Source: Roseicitreum antarcticum (GTDB lineage: Bacteria > Pseudomonadota > Alphaproteobacteria > Rhodobacterales > Rhodobacteraceae). Taken from it: DNA of 64,000 bases. Below are positions 1 to 8,969 of the stretch, piece by piece. The position numbers were made by a program, and so were the translations under genes. The notes under the pieces were generated by a model that did not search any database, had not been told where the DNA came from, and saw only the letters and a program-made list of their open reading frames with translations. Position 1 is the stretch's first letter; every line of letters starts with the position of its first letter. The stretch spans positions 1,922,001 through 1,986,000 of the forward strand of contig NZ_CP061498.1 in the NCBI RefSeq assembly GCF_014681765.1. Direction: 5' to 3'.

Positions 1-902
1 GGCGCAGGCAGTTCACCTGTTGCTGCGTAATCGGCAACGGCCTCCACCCCGAGCGCCGCCATCTGCAACGGATATTGCTGTGCAGTCGCTCCGATCACAC
101 CTGCCGCAACGTCTTCAACCCCAGGGCACCCCCCGTCGACCGAGACGATCATCACATCATCCTGCCGCCCAAATGAGCGAAGTGCCTCATAGGCTCCTGC
201 AGCTGCGGGTTCATTGATGGTGTAGACAAGGTTGATGGTCGGGGCGATCGCCAGCAGGTTTTCCATGCCTTCGCGCCCACCCTCTGCGTTGCCGTTTGAC
301 AGCTCATGGCCAACAATACGGGGATCATCTTCATCACCCCAACGGTTCGGATCACCGATATCGACGCCGAAACCAGTCAGGAAACCCTGATTGCGCAAGA
401 CACCGACAGTGGGCTGGCTGACATTGATGTTCAGAAGACCAATGCGGGCATCAGAGGTGTCACCCATGGTGCGCGCCGCCCATTCCCCGATCAGCACACC
501 AGCTTGGAAATTATCTGTGGCAAAGGTCATGTCTGCCGCGCCAATCGGATCAAGCGGCGTATCAAGCGCAATCACCAGCAAACCTGCGTCGCGCGCCATC
601 TGGACCGAACTTGTGATTGCTGCAGTGTCAGAGGCCACAAGAAGTATTCCATCGACATCAGATGCAATACACGTCTCGATTGCGGCAACCTGCGTTTCAT
701 GATCGCCGTCGAAACGGCCAGCAAACGAGCGAAGTTCGACCCCAAGCTCTGCCGATTTAGCAAAGGCCCCCTCAGCCATTTTTACGAAGAACGGATTGGT
801 CGCATCTTTTGTAATAAGGCACACACTGCCGGCCGCAGCTGCGGATCCAGCCGCCGCTGCCGAAATAGCGAGCCCGGCAAGCCCTGCTGTCATGATCTTC
901 AT
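1..902 (-). CDS. frcB: Sugar ABC transporter periplasmic substrate-binding protein, FrcB-like (3' end beyond the window)
   Basis: Reading leftward from ATG at 902 (AGGGAG ribosome site just upstream) gives an open frame to the window edge, so the C-terminus is missing. The protein opens with an Ala-rich export signal ([19 protein letters not shown]) and continues with the type 1 periplasmic binding fold: [14 protein letters not shown], then [47 protein letters not shown] and [17 protein letters not shown]. From memory these match rhizobial FrcB, the fructose-binding component of the FrcBCA importer. It lies divergent from a ROK regulator, the usual arrangement of frc loci. The exact sugar is inferred, not shown. 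Confidence 0.88.
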   Translation of the reverse strand, partial: MKIMTAGLAGLAISAAAAGSAAAAGSVCLITKDATNPFFVKMAEGAFAKSAELGVELRSFAGRFDGDHETQVAAIETCIASDVDGILLVASDTAAITSSVQMARDAGLLVIALDTPLDPIGAADMTFATDNFQAGVLIGEWAARTMGDTSDARIGLLNINVSQPTVGVLRNQGFLTGFGVDIGDPNRWGDEDDPRIVGHELSNGNAEGGREGMENLLAIAPTINLVYTINEPAAAGAYEALRSFGRQDDVMIVSVDGGCPGVEDVAAGVIGATAQQYPLQMAALGVEAVADYAATGELPA

Positions 903-1150
903 TATGTTTACTCCCTCTGGCGTTTAGCCATCTCAAAATCGGTAACTTCATTCAAAAGTAAGAAGCGCATCATTCAGATAGCCAGCTTCTCCTCCATCAT
1001 GCTGGTCAGCACCGCTTTCCTCCACATCTGACCTTCCGGTTTTGTAGAAGTATCGAGGCAACTCTGTCAATAATAACTTTACTATGAATTTCTAAATTGC
1101 TGCCCCCCTTCTCTTGCTCATGACTGCAGACACTCATATCATAATCGGAC
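903..1150. promoter_or_regulatory. Divergent intergenic region between the sugar-binding gene and the ROK regulator
   Basis: This AT-richer 248-base gap holds the start regions of two divergently transcribed genes. The ROK regulator most likely binds here to control the sugar transporter. I could not define a precise operator by eye. Confidence 0.5.
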
Positions 1151-2413
1151 GTGAGCATGCTGAAGCAGGCATTGGTGCGCTACATATCAGTTCAGGATAA
1201 GGCATTGGATGACAAAGAGGAAAGACTTCGCCTGACACCTGTGAAAGGGTCAAATCAGGTGCGCGTGCGAGGGTTCAACGAGCGGTTGATCCTGAACCTA
1301 ATTCGCCAATATGGTCAGTTGACAAAGGCAGAGGCAACACGCGCAACTGGACTCTCACCAAACGCGATATCAATGATCTTCCGTGCGTTGGAAGATGAAA
1401 AACTACTGCTACGCGACGAGCCGATTCGAGGGAAGATTGGTCAGCCCTCCACACCGCTGCGGCTTAATCCATCTGCAAGACATTATGTCGGCTTAAAGAT
1501 TGGGCGGCGGAGCTTTGATCTGGTTGTGATTGACTTCACCGGGAAGATATTGGCACGCAAGACCAGCCAACACAGTCATCCGACTCCTGCCCGAATGCTC
1601 GCGTTTTTCAGAGACGAAGTCCGGCCCCTTCTGCGGACTGCGCATCTCCGGCGCACCGATATCGACGCGCTAGGGGTGGCGGTGCCTTCCGATATTTGGC
1701 AGTGGACAGACGATTTTGATGCGCCCAAGGCAGAGATGGAAGCTTGGCGCGATTTCGATGTGGCCTCGGCATTGCACAAGATCCTGCCCGTTCCGGTCTC
1801 GATCGAAAACGATGGCACTGCGGCCTGTCGCGCTGAGCTGGTCTTTGGGCCCCACACTCTTAAACAAGATGTAATTTACTTCTTCATTGGCACCCTGATT
1901 GGGGGCGGAATTGTCCTGAATGGCAGGGTCTATGTTGGGCGACGGGGGAATTCGGGCGGTTTCGGTCCGTTGCGCGTGCCTGATGAGCCTGGTGGGCACA
2001 GACTTGTGGATCATGCATCACTTGTGGTGCTTGAAAAGCTTATATCTGGCCAGGGTCAGGATCCCTTTTCAATTTACGACGAAGAGTTCGTATGGACAGC
2101 TCTTGAGCCAGCCCTCTCACAATGGATCTCACGTGCAGCAAGAAGTCTCGCCCATGCGATCATATCTTCACTCTCGGTGATTGATTTTGAGGCCGTTGTT
2201 ATAGATGGCGCAATGCCCGCAGACTGTCGGAGTCGATTGTTGCGCGAGATTGATGGTGAGCTGTCCAGACTGGACTTGCAGGGCGTTATGCATCCCGATC
2301 TTAGTTCAGGTCATTTCGGAACTGTCGCGCGCGCTTTGGGTGCTGCATCATACAGGATCGCCACAGATTTCATGATTGATCAGAACGCTCTCCACTTCGG
2401 CACCGCGAATTAA
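1151..2413 (+). CDS. ROK-family transcriptional repressor, probably of the adjacent sugar transporter
   Basis: 420 residues from GTG at 1151; ATG at 1157 is an alternative. Residues about 40-95 form a winged helix-turn-helix (ILNLIRQYGQLTKAEATRATGLSPNA is split over its helices). Residues about 110-405 are a ROK sugar-kinase-like domain with VSIENDGTAACRAE and GTLIGGGIVLNGRVYVGRRG. The length fits NagC/XylR/FrcR-type ROK repressors. The ROK zinc-binding cysteine cluster is not obvious, which is common in regulatory members. The position divergent from a FrcB-like gene suggests it is an FrcR-like repressor responding to the transported sugar. Confidence 0.87.
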   Translation: MSMLKQALVRYISVQDKALDDKEERLRLTPVKGSNQVRVRGFNERLILNLIRQYGQLTKAEATRATGLSPNAISMIFRALEDEKLLLRDEPIRGKIGQPSTPLRLNPSARHYVGLKIGRRSFDLVVIDFTGKILARKTSQHSHPTPARMLAFFRDEVRPLLRTAHLRRTDIDALGVAVPSDIWQWTDDFDAPKAEMEAWRDFDVASALHKILPVPVSIENDGTAACRAELVFGPHTLKQDVIYFFIGTLIGGGIVLNGRVYVGRRGNSGGFGPLRVPDEPGGHRLVDHASLVVLEKLISGQGQDPFSIYDEEFVWTALEPALSQWISRAARSLAHAIISSLSVIDFEAVVIDGAMPADCRSRLLREIDGELSRLDLQGVMHPDLSSGHFGTVARALGAASYRIATDFMIDQNALHFGTAN

Positions 2414-2421
2414 CATAACGG

Positions 2422-2438
2422 ACTCTGACACGCAGAGT
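2422..2438 (+). terminator. Possible terminator hairpin after the ROK gene
   Basis: Inverted repeat ACTCTG / CAGAGT with a 5-base loop lies 9 bases after the ROK stop codon. There is no good T tract after it, so an intrinsic terminator is only possible. Confidence 0.3.
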
Positions 2439-2700
2439 ATTTGGGGTGAGGCTACGTGCGCGCAGCGCTCATTTTAAATGAATTTGCTATCAACCGTTTG
2501 CAGGGTATGTGACGTTGGCGCAGCTGCGCGCGGCGGCTTGCACTTCTAATCGACTGGTGACATGCCTTTGCGTCGACGCCGCGATGAGCGATGAACAGAA
2601 CTGCGGCCTTACTACGCTGCGCCGGAACCGAATGGCCGCTTTCCTGAACCCTGCGCAATGGGCGGTCCGGGCGCTTAGGGCAGATCACGCCCCTCCCGGC

Positions 2701-2939
2701 ATGGTTCCTCCCCGGCCCCGAGCGTATACGGGGGGCTGAGCGCGGCGTTTCGCTAGCGAGAGGCATTTTCACGGGGGAATCCACTTGGAATCCAGCGCGG
2801 GCAAGTCGTGATTCTATATCATTCAGTATCAATATCTTACTGAATCACGATCGTGGTGCGCTGGATTCTTTTGCGGAATCCAGGGAATCCACTTTGTGGA
2901 ATCCACCTCGGCCGGAATCCAGGCTGCGGAAGCCACCCT
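2701..2939. repeat. Long diverged repeat, copy 1, with many GGAATCCA units
   Basis: This non-coding block matches 35147-35385 in order and content. Both begin with ATGGTTCCTCCCCGGCCCC, contain GGCATTTTCAC, then an irregular run of GGAATCCA or GGAAGCCA units and one inverted CTGGATTCTTTT. Copy 1 has seven GGAATCCA-type units. In the prophage the same block separates the restriction-modification genes from the ParB-methyltransferase genes, so copy 1 is part of a second prophage fragment. Function unknown. The region 2439-3111 otherwise holds no convincing gene. Confidence 0.75.
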
Positions 2940-3111
2940 TTCGATCCGTGATGGATTGGCCAAAGCCACCCCTGATCATGGAATTCAGTTGCCGTTCTGA
3001 TCCGCCATGACAGCCTGCGGCTCTGCTTCAAACACCAGTTCGGGCAGGACCACCTCCCACTCGGCGCGGCGGAGCAGGTGGTGATAGTCCTCGTCGCCAT
3101 TGCGGGTTCCT

Positions 3112-3336
3112 CTATTGCTCGTGCTTGGTAAGAAAGGCAGCGATGTGCGACATCAGGTCGTTGTGGCCGTCGGCATCGGTGCCGATGATCACGTCTCCAT
3201 CGTCGTCGCGGTCCAGATCGGCGATCTCGTGCAAGAGGGCCATGGCGTCGTCGCAAGCGGCGAGGCGCTCGGCCTCCCACGCGGCAGTGATCGCGTCCTG
3301 TTCGATCTGGTGGCGCTGGGCGGGATCAAGCGGCAT
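3112..3336 (-). CDS. Small conserved phage protein, paralogue of 39770-39994
   Basis: 74 residues, starting MPLDPAQRHQIEQDAITA and rich in acidic residues (DLDRDDDGDVIIGTDADG). It is nearly the same as the product at 39770-39994. The conservation of amino acids across two diverged copies supports real coding. It overlaps the next upstream gene (start 3553) by 11 bases as its counterpart does in the main prophage. No function is known to me; it belongs to a leftward operon of small phage proteins of which only two genes survive here. Confidence 0.75.
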   Translation of the reverse strand: MPLDPAQRHQIEQDAITAAWEAERLAACDDAMALLHEIADLDRDDDGDVIIGTDADGHNDLMSHIAAFLTKHEQ

Positions 3337-3553
3337 GCTCGCCCTCCTTGAACGCGCTGTCGGTGATCTGGCGCAGCAGGCTGGCGTAATGGTTCAGGGT
3401 GCCAACGTCGCCCCAGTGGATCTCGTCGGGGTGGGTGTTGAAATGGTCGTCGCTCAGGGCCATCAAGCGCGCCAGCATCGCGTCAATCTGGACCTTGGTG
3501 GTCATGAAGGCGTCGAGGGCTTTGGCATTGTCGGCGGCGCGGCGGGTGGTCAT
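3326..3553 (-). CDS. Small conserved phage protein, paralogue of 39984-40211
   Basis: 75 residues from ATG at 3553 (MTTRRAADNAKALDAFMTTK), chosen because GGAGAG lies 8 bases upstream; an ATG at 3580 would add nine residues. The sequence is almost identical to the product at 39984-40211, including WGDVGTLNHYASLLR and the C-terminal DSAFKEGEHAA. Function is unknown. It is the promoter-proximal gene of the surviving two-gene fragment. Confidence 0.75.
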   Translation of the reverse strand: MTTRRAADNAKALDAFMTTKVQIDAMLARLMALSDDHFNTHPDEIHWGDVGTLNHYASLLRQITDSAFKEGEHAA

Positions 3554-3595
3554 GGTGGGCTCTCCGTGGGTGAGTTGCATCCGTTTCGTGCAATC

Positions 3596-3624
3596 AGAAT
3601 CGCTCTGCGCGCTACTGTAATCAA
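3596..3624 (-). promoter_or_regulatory. Candidate promoter of the small-protein pair, conserved with 41335-41363
   Basis: Read leftward: TTGATT, 17 bases, GATTCT. The same arrangement with the flanking TTCAG and CAGAGC/TAGAGC bases occurs at 41335-41363 before the equivalent operon of the main prophage, while the surrounding sequence differs. That conservation is the main support. Confidence 0.5.
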
Positions 3625-3829
3625 CTGAATACTAAGTAAAAAAAATTATCCTATTAAAGATCTGCGTAGCCATGGGCTTCTTCGGTCCACATGGATCTGG
3701 TCAACGGGGCCGCAACGCCGCGCAAGGCTATTCACGCTGCTAGCGAGGAAGGTTAGCCCGGACGCATGGGAAGTCACAGCGCCGGGGCCATCGGTTGGAC
3801 TTCACTCGTGGCAGGCCTAACTAACGAAT

Positions 3830-4222
3830 ATGAAAAACAGCACCAGAACATCCGTTCTCTACAACGGCAACTGCCCAGTCTGTAATTTTGAGATTGGGCG
3901 TTACGCGCGCTATGCGGGCAAGGCGGGCCTGACGATACGGTTTGATGATCTGAATACGGATGCGCGGGAGCAGTGGGGACTGGACCCTGATACGGCCGCG
4001 CGTCGGCTGTATGTGTTGCATGACGGGGTGCTAACATCGGGCATTCCGGCGTTTTTGGTACTTTGGGCGCAGATGCCGCGCTATCGCTTGCTCGGCCGGA
4101 TCGTTGGCTTGCCGGGGATCAGGGACATTGCCAGCTCCGCCTACGACTATGTCCTGGCCCCGGTGATCTACCACTGGCACCTGCGTCGGTTGCGCAAGCA
4201 ATCCGCCCACATTGCCAACTGA
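3830..4222 (+). CDS. DCC-family (DUF393) thiol-disulfide oxidoreductase-like protein
   Basis: 130 residues. The N-terminal LYNGNCPVCNFEIGRYAR carries the CxxC that defines the DUF393/DCC family, here Cys-Pro-Val-Cys. YVLHDGVLTSGIPAFLVLW and the C-terminal basic WHLRRLRKQ also fit the family. The physiological substrate is unknown. The stop overlaps the start of the ABC1 gene (TGATG), so the two are translationally coupled. Confidence 0.88.
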   Translation: MKNSTRTSVLYNGNCPVCNFEIGRYARYAGKAGLTIRFDDLNTDAREQWGLDPDTAARRLYVLHDGVLTSGIPAFLVLWAQMPRYRLLGRIVGLPGIRDIASSAYDYVLAPVIYHWHLRRLRKQSAHIAN

Positions 4223-5574
4223 TGCAGGAGACCGCCTTGCCCCATCACAATGACCGCAACGGCGCGGCCGTACCCACTGGGCGTGCAGCGCGGCTGTGGC
4301 ACTTTGGCGGCATGGCCACAGGCATCGCGGGCGGCGTGGCTACAGGGGGATTGCGTGCACTGGCGGGGGGCAAGCGGCCGGACTTGGCGCAATTGCTGCT
4401 GACGCCTGCCAACACTCTGCGGCTGACGGACGGGCTATCGCATCTGCGCGGGGCCGCGCTGAAGCTGGGGCAGATGCTGTCCATGGATACCGGGATCGTG
4501 CTGCCGGGGGAGCTGACCACAATCCTGTCACGCATGCGCGATGATGCGCGCCACATGCCACCCAAACAGTTGCAAACCGTCCTGAACGCAGAATGGGGCA
4601 CAGGCTGGTACAGCCGTTTTGCCCGGTTCGATGTGCGCCCGTTTGCTGCAGCCTCCATCGGGCAGGTACACCGGGCCACCCTGCCCGACGGGACAGAGCT
4701 TGCGGTCAAGGTGCAATACCCCGGTGTCCGCTCAAGTATCGACAGCGATGTCGACAACGTTGCCACCTTGTTGCGCCTGCCGGGCCTGCTCCCGCGCGCC
4801 ATGGACCTGTCGCCGCTTCTGACCGAAGCCAAGCGCCAGTTGCACGCCGAGGCGGATTATCTGGCCGAGGCGCAGCATCTGGCACGCTTCGGCACACTGC
4901 TGGAGGGGTCGGACATCTTCGCGTTGCCGACCCTGCATGATGCATTGTGCACACCGCAAGTGCTCGCCATGCGCTATATGGAAAGCGCGCCGCTGGACAG
5001 TTTGGTGGACGCGCCGCAAGCCCAGCGCGACCGGGTGGCCACGGCACTGATTGATCTGGTCCTACGCGAGTTGTTCGTGTTCGGCGCCATGCAGACCGAC
5101 CCGAACCTTGCCAACTACCGCTTTGATCCCAAAACGAACCGTATCGTCCTTTTGGATTTTGGCGCGGTGCAGCCCATTGTCCCCGCCCTGGCCGCCGATT
5201 TTCGCGCGCTGGCCCGCGTGGCGCTGGACGGTGGTGATACCGCCACGCGCGACGCCATGCTGCGCATTGGATACTTTGGTGAAAGCACCGCCCAGCATCA
5301 TCAGGCACTGATCCAATCCATGTTTGTCACAGCCATGGGCCCGGTCCGGCAGGATGATCCGTTTGATTTCGGCAGCAGCGAGCTTTTGGAAACCCTGCGC
5401 GATATGGGTCTGGCCATCGGCAACGACCGCGAGCTGGCCCATGTGCCCCCAGCCGCCACGCTGTTTCTGCATCGCAAGATCGGCGGAATGTATCTGATGG
5501 CCACCAAGTTGCGCGCACGTGTCGCCCTGCGCCCGATGGTCGAAACCTATTGCCGCGATCCCTCTTCGGAATGA
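4222..5574 (+). CDS. ABC1/AarF/UbiB-family atypical kinase
   Basis: 450 residues from ATG at 4222, selected because it overlaps the DCC stop codon; the frame is open further upstream but that part is antisense-like to the DCC gene. Family hallmarks are visible: the KxGQ motif (LKLGQMLSMD, about residue 70), the Ala-rich loop AAASIGQVH (about 145), ion-pair Lys in LAVKVQYPGV, QTDPNLANYRF and LLDFGAVQ. UbiB-like proteins act at membranes and support quinone or lipid metabolism. Its grouping with a DCC protein and a photolyase-like protein suggests a host housekeeping or stress cluster; that is inference. Confidence 0.9.
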   Translation: MQETALPHHNDRNGAAVPTGRAARLWHFGGMATGIAGGVATGGLRALAGGKRPDLAQLLLTPANTLRLTDGLSHLRGAALKLGQMLSMDTGIVLPGELTTILSRMRDDARHMPPKQLQTVLNAEWGTGWYSRFARFDVRPFAAASIGQVHRATLPDGTELAVKVQYPGVRSSIDSDVDNVATLLRLPGLLPRAMDLSPLLTEAKRQLHAEADYLAEAQHLARFGTLLEGSDIFALPTLHDALCTPQVLAMRYMESAPLDSLVDAPQAQRDRVATALIDLVLRELFVFGAMQTDPNLANYRFDPKTNRIVLLDFGAVQPIVPALAADFRALARVALDGGDTATRDAMLRIGYFGESTAQHHQALIQSMFVTAMGPVRQDDPFDFGSSELLETLRDMGLAIGNDRELAHVPPAATLFLHRKIGGMYLMATKLRARVALRPMVETYCRDPSSE

Positions 5575-5579
5575 CCCTG

Positions 5580-6053
5580 ATGACAGACTGGATTCCCACC
5601 TGCGCTGCTGGCGATGCAATATTGCAGGCGTTCATCCCCCGTATGGGCCGTCGCTATGCGGGTGGCCGCAACACCGACCACGGCCCCGGCGCGCACAAGG
5701 CGGTATCGGTCTTGTCACCCTATATCCGGCGCAGACTTGTGCTGGAACAAGATGCCGTAGCGGCGGCTATTGCCGCACATGGCCCCAAGGGTGCCGAGAA
5801 GTTCGTGCAAGAGGTCATCTGGCGCGGCTATTTCAAAGGCTGGCTGAAGCGCCGCCCGCAGGTCTGGGCCAGCTATATGGCAGGCTTGGAAACCGACCTT
5901 GCCGCCCTTCACCGCGACCGCCGCCTGCGCCGCGATGTGGAGCGCGCGATGGATGGGCAGACCGGGCTTGAGTGCTTTGATGCATGGGCGACTGAACTGG
6001 TCGACACCGGCTATCTGCACAATCACGCGCGGATACCCTCGGTCACCCAATAA
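5580..6053 (+). pseudogene. Photolyase/cryptochrome-like FAD-binding protein, 3'-truncated by IS material
   Basis: The frame starts at ATG 5580 (MTDWIPTCAAGDAILQAF) and includes FIPRMGRRYAGGRNTDHGPG, VSVLSPYIRRR, EVIWRGYFKGWL and WATELVDTGYLHNHAR, all typical of the helical FAD-binding domain of photolyase-like proteins. The family normally continues with MWFASIW after NHAR, but here the sequence switches at about 6030 to antisense IS5 transposase sequence and stops at 6053. More than half of the domain is lost, so the product is probably non-functional. Confidence 0.85.
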
Positions 6054-6230
6054 CCAATCGGCGGCTGGCAGGCTCTTCACGAGGGCTCTGGCCCCAGTGT
6101 AATCGCGGACCTGGCCTGCGGTCATGAAGAACCGGATCGGCCGTCCAACCGTGTCGGTGACGGCATGCAACTTCGTGTTCATGCCGCCTTTTGTCCGGTG
6201 TTTGTCAAAGTAGTTGTCCGCCGATTTCAT
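6030..6230 (-). mobile_element. IS5-family transposase fragment
   Basis: Translated leftward from 6230, the frame reads DKHRTKGGMNTKLHAVTD, GRPIRFFMTAGQVRDYTGA and DWLLGDRGY, the core of an IS5-type DDE transposase. It is cut on the left by the photolyase-like gene (after GDRGY) and on the right by an IS3-type fragment. It is a remnant of insertion followed by deletion. Confidence 0.85.
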
Positions 6231-6841
6231 GCGGCGTCTCTGATTTCAGGGGCGCTGATTTCGGTTTCTGGGTTGAGCCAGACGGCTCCGGCAGGTTGCC
6301 AGTTGCGGGTTTTGCCTGACCAGCGTTCTGGGTTTTGTGACCGAGCATTTGCATAGAGACTGGCACGATTGGCGAGCGTTGCACGATCATGGCCAGCGTG
6401 GCGCGCGGCCGGGGTGACGAAGCGGATGGCGCTGTGTAGGTGCTCTTCGTTATACCAACCGGTGAAGGATTTCACCCAAGCTTGAGCGTCATCTTTGGTG
6501 GCAAAACCCTTGGTCGGCCAGTCCGGGCGATATTTGCAGGTTCGAAACAGCGCCTCCGAGAACGGGTTGTCATTGCTGACGCGCGGCCGGCTGTAGGACG
6601 CGATGATGCCGAGTTTTTCCATAGTGGTCTTCATCGTGGCGCCCTTCATGGGGCTACCGTTGTCAGCGTACAGAACCAGTGGGCGCGCTATGCATCCCTC
6701 TGCCATGACCGCTTGCCGGATGAGGACGGCTGCCAGGTCTGCACTCTCTCGCTCATGAACTTCCCAGCCGACGATCTTGCGGCTGAAGATATCCACTATC
6801 AGATAGAGGTAGAAAAAAATGCCAAGAGCGGGCCCCGGCAT
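6227..6841 (-). pseudogene. IS3-family OrfB transposase, N-terminally truncated
   Basis: The open frame holds the C-terminal two thirds of an IS3-type integrase-core transposase: YLIVDIFSRKIVGWEVHE, PLVLYADNGSPMKGATM, SYSRPRVSNDNPFSEALF and a final WYNEEHLHSAIRFVTP. The N-terminus is missing because another IS3-family element (6871-8086) lies directly upstream. The two transposases are different sequences, so this is an element-into-element insertion. Confidence 0.85.
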
Positions 6842-6899
6842 CCAGGTTATGTCCCAGGTCCAGACTGGTCTGCCCCCAACGAGTGGTCCAGTTTGAATG

Positions 6900-7714
6900 T
6901 TAGTGCATGGTTGGCCTTTGGTCTATTGGGACGATGCTTTTGGGCGCTGGTGGACGGTATCCCAGAGCGCTGTGTGGTCTGACGGTGTTGTAATGGCGAC
7001 GCCATCGCTCGATCAGGATTTGGGCCTCGCGCAGCGATGAGAAGACCTCGCCGTTCAGCAACTCGTCCCGAAATCGGGCGTTGAAGCTCTCGCAGTAGCC
7101 GTTTTCCCATGACGATCCAGGCGCAATGAAGGCAGTTTTGGCACCCACCGCGCCGATCCAGGCGCGCACCTTCTTGGCGATGAATTCTGCGCCATTGTCT
7201 GACCTTATGTATTCCGGCGGACCGCGCAGGATGAACAGGTCAGTCAAGGCGTCGACCACGTCGACGGAATTGAGCTTGCGTTTGACACGGATCACCAGAG
7301 CCTCCTTCGTGAACTCGTCGATGATGTTGAGCGTGCGGAAGATCCGCCCGTCATGGGTTCGATCCTGGACGAAGTCATAGGACCAGACATGGTTCGGACG
7401 CTCCGGTCGCAGCCGAACACACGACCATCGTTCAGCCAGAGCCGACCCTTCTTGGGTTGTTTTTGCGGGACTTTCAGCCCCTCCCGCCGCCAGATCCGTT
7501 CGACGCGCTTGTGATTTACATGCCAGCCGCTGTTGTTCAGCATTCCGGTAATCATGCGATATCCATAGCGTCCGAACTCTTCTGTCAGTGCGATGATGTC
7601 ATCGGTCAGCCGTTCTTCGTCCGGCAGGCCGAGAGGCACCTTGCGCTGTGTCGAGCGATGCTGACCCAATGTGCGACAAACCCGGCGCTCTGATAAGCTG
7701 AGAGTCTGCCGCAC
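6900..7714 (-). pseudogene. IS3-family OrfB transposase with a single-base frameshift
   Basis: The first part (7714 to about 7425) has FGRYGYRMITGMLNNSGW and VERIWRREGLKVPQKQPKKG. The second frame (from about 7420) has VRLRPERPNHVWSYDFVQ, LNSVDVVDALTDLFILRG, YIRSDNGAEFIAKKVR and SFNARFRDELLNGEVF. One base appears to be missing near 7425, within the codons for NDGSCVRLRP as usually found, so neither frame alone gives a full catalytic core. Either the copy is dead or the base was lost in assembly. Confidence 0.85.
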
Positions 7715-7746
7715 ATGGTCGATACATCGACGGCGGCGGGAAGGGC

Positions 7747-8025
7747 TTAAAAGTTTCCCCGTGCAGCCTCGGTCAGGATCACCTTGTCCAGCGTCAGATC
7801 CGACACGGCACGCCTAAGCCGGGTATTCTCAGTCTCCAGCTCCTTCAGCCGTTTGAGCTGATCTCGACTCATGCCACCATACTCTTTGCGCCATCGATAA
7901 TAGGTCGGTTGTGTCACGCCGATCTGTCGAACGGCATCAGCAATCGAACGTCCTTGCCCTTGCAGCACTTCAACCTGCCGCAGCTTCAGCACGATCTCTT
8001 CGGGGTTGTCTCGCTTTCCTGCCAT
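7747..8025 (-). CDS. IS3-family OrfA (helix-turn-helix transposase subunit)
   Basis: 92 residues: MAGKRDNPEEIVLKLRQVEV, then a helix-turn-helix (SIADAVRQIGVTQPTYYRWR) and a leucine-rich coiled segment (LKELETENTRLRRAVSDLTL). This is a normal OrfA. In this family OrfAB is made by frameshifting near the end of orfA. Confidence 0.88.
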   Translation of the reverse strand: MAGKRDNPEEIVLKLRQVEVLQGQGRSIADAVRQIGVTQPTYYRWRKEYGGMSRDQLKRLKELETENTRLRRAVSDLTLDKVILTEAARGNF

Positions 8026-8155
8026 CTCTGGTCCTCCTGAAATGGGATAATACTATCCCAGTTGGTGGACCACTTCAGTGGGGGCACTCCAGTTTACGCC
8101 TCAAATGAACAGCACAAATCTAACTCTGGCGATATCGCTTCAACAAGCAGAAAGG

Positions 8156-8234
8156 GCTCACTGCCGACTTTCGCTGCGGCTGCACGCGAAATCAGAAGGC
8201 GAGTGGCGGCAGAGCGGGACGGAGCGGACGTTCG
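8156..8234. repeat. Dispersed intergenic repeat family A, copy 1
   Basis: The block starts GCTCACTGCCGACTTTCGCT, includes GGCGAGTGGCGGCA and ends GCGGACGTTCG. Related copies are at 8850-8926 and 9714-9748. Copies 1 and 2 bracket the hypothetical gene at 8235-8777. Similar short GC-rich elements are scattered in intergenic DNA of related bacteria as far as I recall; origin unknown. Confidence 0.6.
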
Positions 8235-8777
8235 TTATGTCAACCGAAGCAGTTCTTTGTGCGACTGATCTACTGCGAACCAAGCTGAGGGTTCGACGGG
8301 CTCAGGGTCTGGATTTTCAGCAACAATGAAGTGGAAGGACGCGGCGGGTGATGAGGGAAGCCGGTCGATCTTAAGCGTCATTGATTGGGGTCCGAAATCG
8401 ACGCTAAGGATGTCTGCGAAGCCCATGCAGGGATAGCGAATATCCAATGCCTGACTGTCCTCTGTTCCGATGACGACGAGGCTTTCTCCGTCGCTCCATT
8501 CTTGCGCATCAAGATACTCACCTGTGCATGCACTCGCTACGGCTTCTGTAGCGAGTTCCGCATGCAATCGGAGGCTTTGTAGCTCCTTGCCCTGCCGAAC
8601 CTGAAGCAGCACCGCCGTGCATGTCGATGTGGTCATCCCTGCAGGGAGCTTCGGAGCGAATGCTATACCTTGCAGCGATATGTCATCGTCCACAAGGGAA
8701 GCCCCAGTCACCTGTGCCTCAAATGACAAGAATCCAAGTTGTGTTGGCAGGATCAAAGTCTGACGTATTTTGATCAT
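8235..8777 (-). CDS. Hypothetical protein between two family A repeats
   Basis: 180 residues from ATG at 8777 (MIKIRQTLILPTQLGFLSFE), chosen because GAGGATGAG lies just upstream; the frame extends further into repeat sequence. No signal peptide or membrane segment is seen. The protein is acidic, with mainly predicted beta strands (QSMTLKIDRLPSSPAASFHF). I do not recognise it. It is an orphan cargo gene between mobile-element debris. Confidence 0.6.
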   Translation of the reverse strand: MIKIRQTLILPTQLGFLSFEAQVTGASLVDDDISLQGIAFAPKLPAGMTTSTCTAVLLQVRQGKELQSLRLHAELATEAVASACTGEYLDAQEWSDGESLVVIGTEDSQALDIRYPCMGFADILSVDFGPQSMTLKIDRLPSSPAASFHFIVAENPDPEPVEPSAWFAVDQSHKELLRLT

Positions 8778-8849
8778 TAACTCATCCTCATCCTCATACC
8801 CATTGCACATTCCGAAGATGTAGCTTCGGGCGGACGGCGAATGACCACC

Positions 8850-8926
8850 GCTCACTGCCGACTTTCGCTGCGGCTGCACACGAAATCAACGCGAGATCGG
8901 AAGGCGAGTGGCGGCACTGCGGGACC
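8850..8926. repeat. Dispersed repeat family A, copy 2
   Basis: Shares GCTCACTGCCGACTTTCGCT and GGCGAGTGGCGGCA with copy 1 at 8156, in the same order, with about a dozen extra bases between them. Confidence 0.6.
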
Positions 8927-8969
8927 TTGCCGACCTTGGTTCAATGCGCTCCAAGGTCCGCTTCGGTGG

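Larger units (their letters stand above)
6871..8086 (-). mobile_element. Complete IS3-family element with imperfect terminal inverted repeats
   Basis: About 1.2 kb. The left end TGCCCCCAACGAGTGGTCCA (6871-6890) and the right end (8066-8086, reverse complement TGCCCCCACTGAAGTGGTCC) are inverted repeats. Between them lie orfA and orfB in the usual IS3 order, read leftward. I see no clear target duplication; flanks have probably been rearranged. It sits inside an older IS3-type fragment. Confidence 0.85.

Noticed and set aside
306-1031. 241-codon rightward open frame
   Set aside because: Antisense of the sugar-binding protein gene, whose motifs are clear.
2452-2832. 126-codon leftward frame over the GGAATCCA block
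   Set aside because: A similar stretch of residues is found at the other copy only because the DNA repeats; the frame is not kept through the variable centre.
2777-2935. Possible CRISPR array made of GGAATCCA repeats
   Set aside because: Units are only 8 bases, spacing is irregular (about 8 to 70 bases), one unit is inverted, and the 'spacers' are themselves shared with the block at 35147. No cas gene is present.
6227-8086. Single composite transposon made of the two IS3-type parts
   Set aside because: The two transposases differ clearly and the inverted repeats enclose only one of them; nested insertion explains the data.
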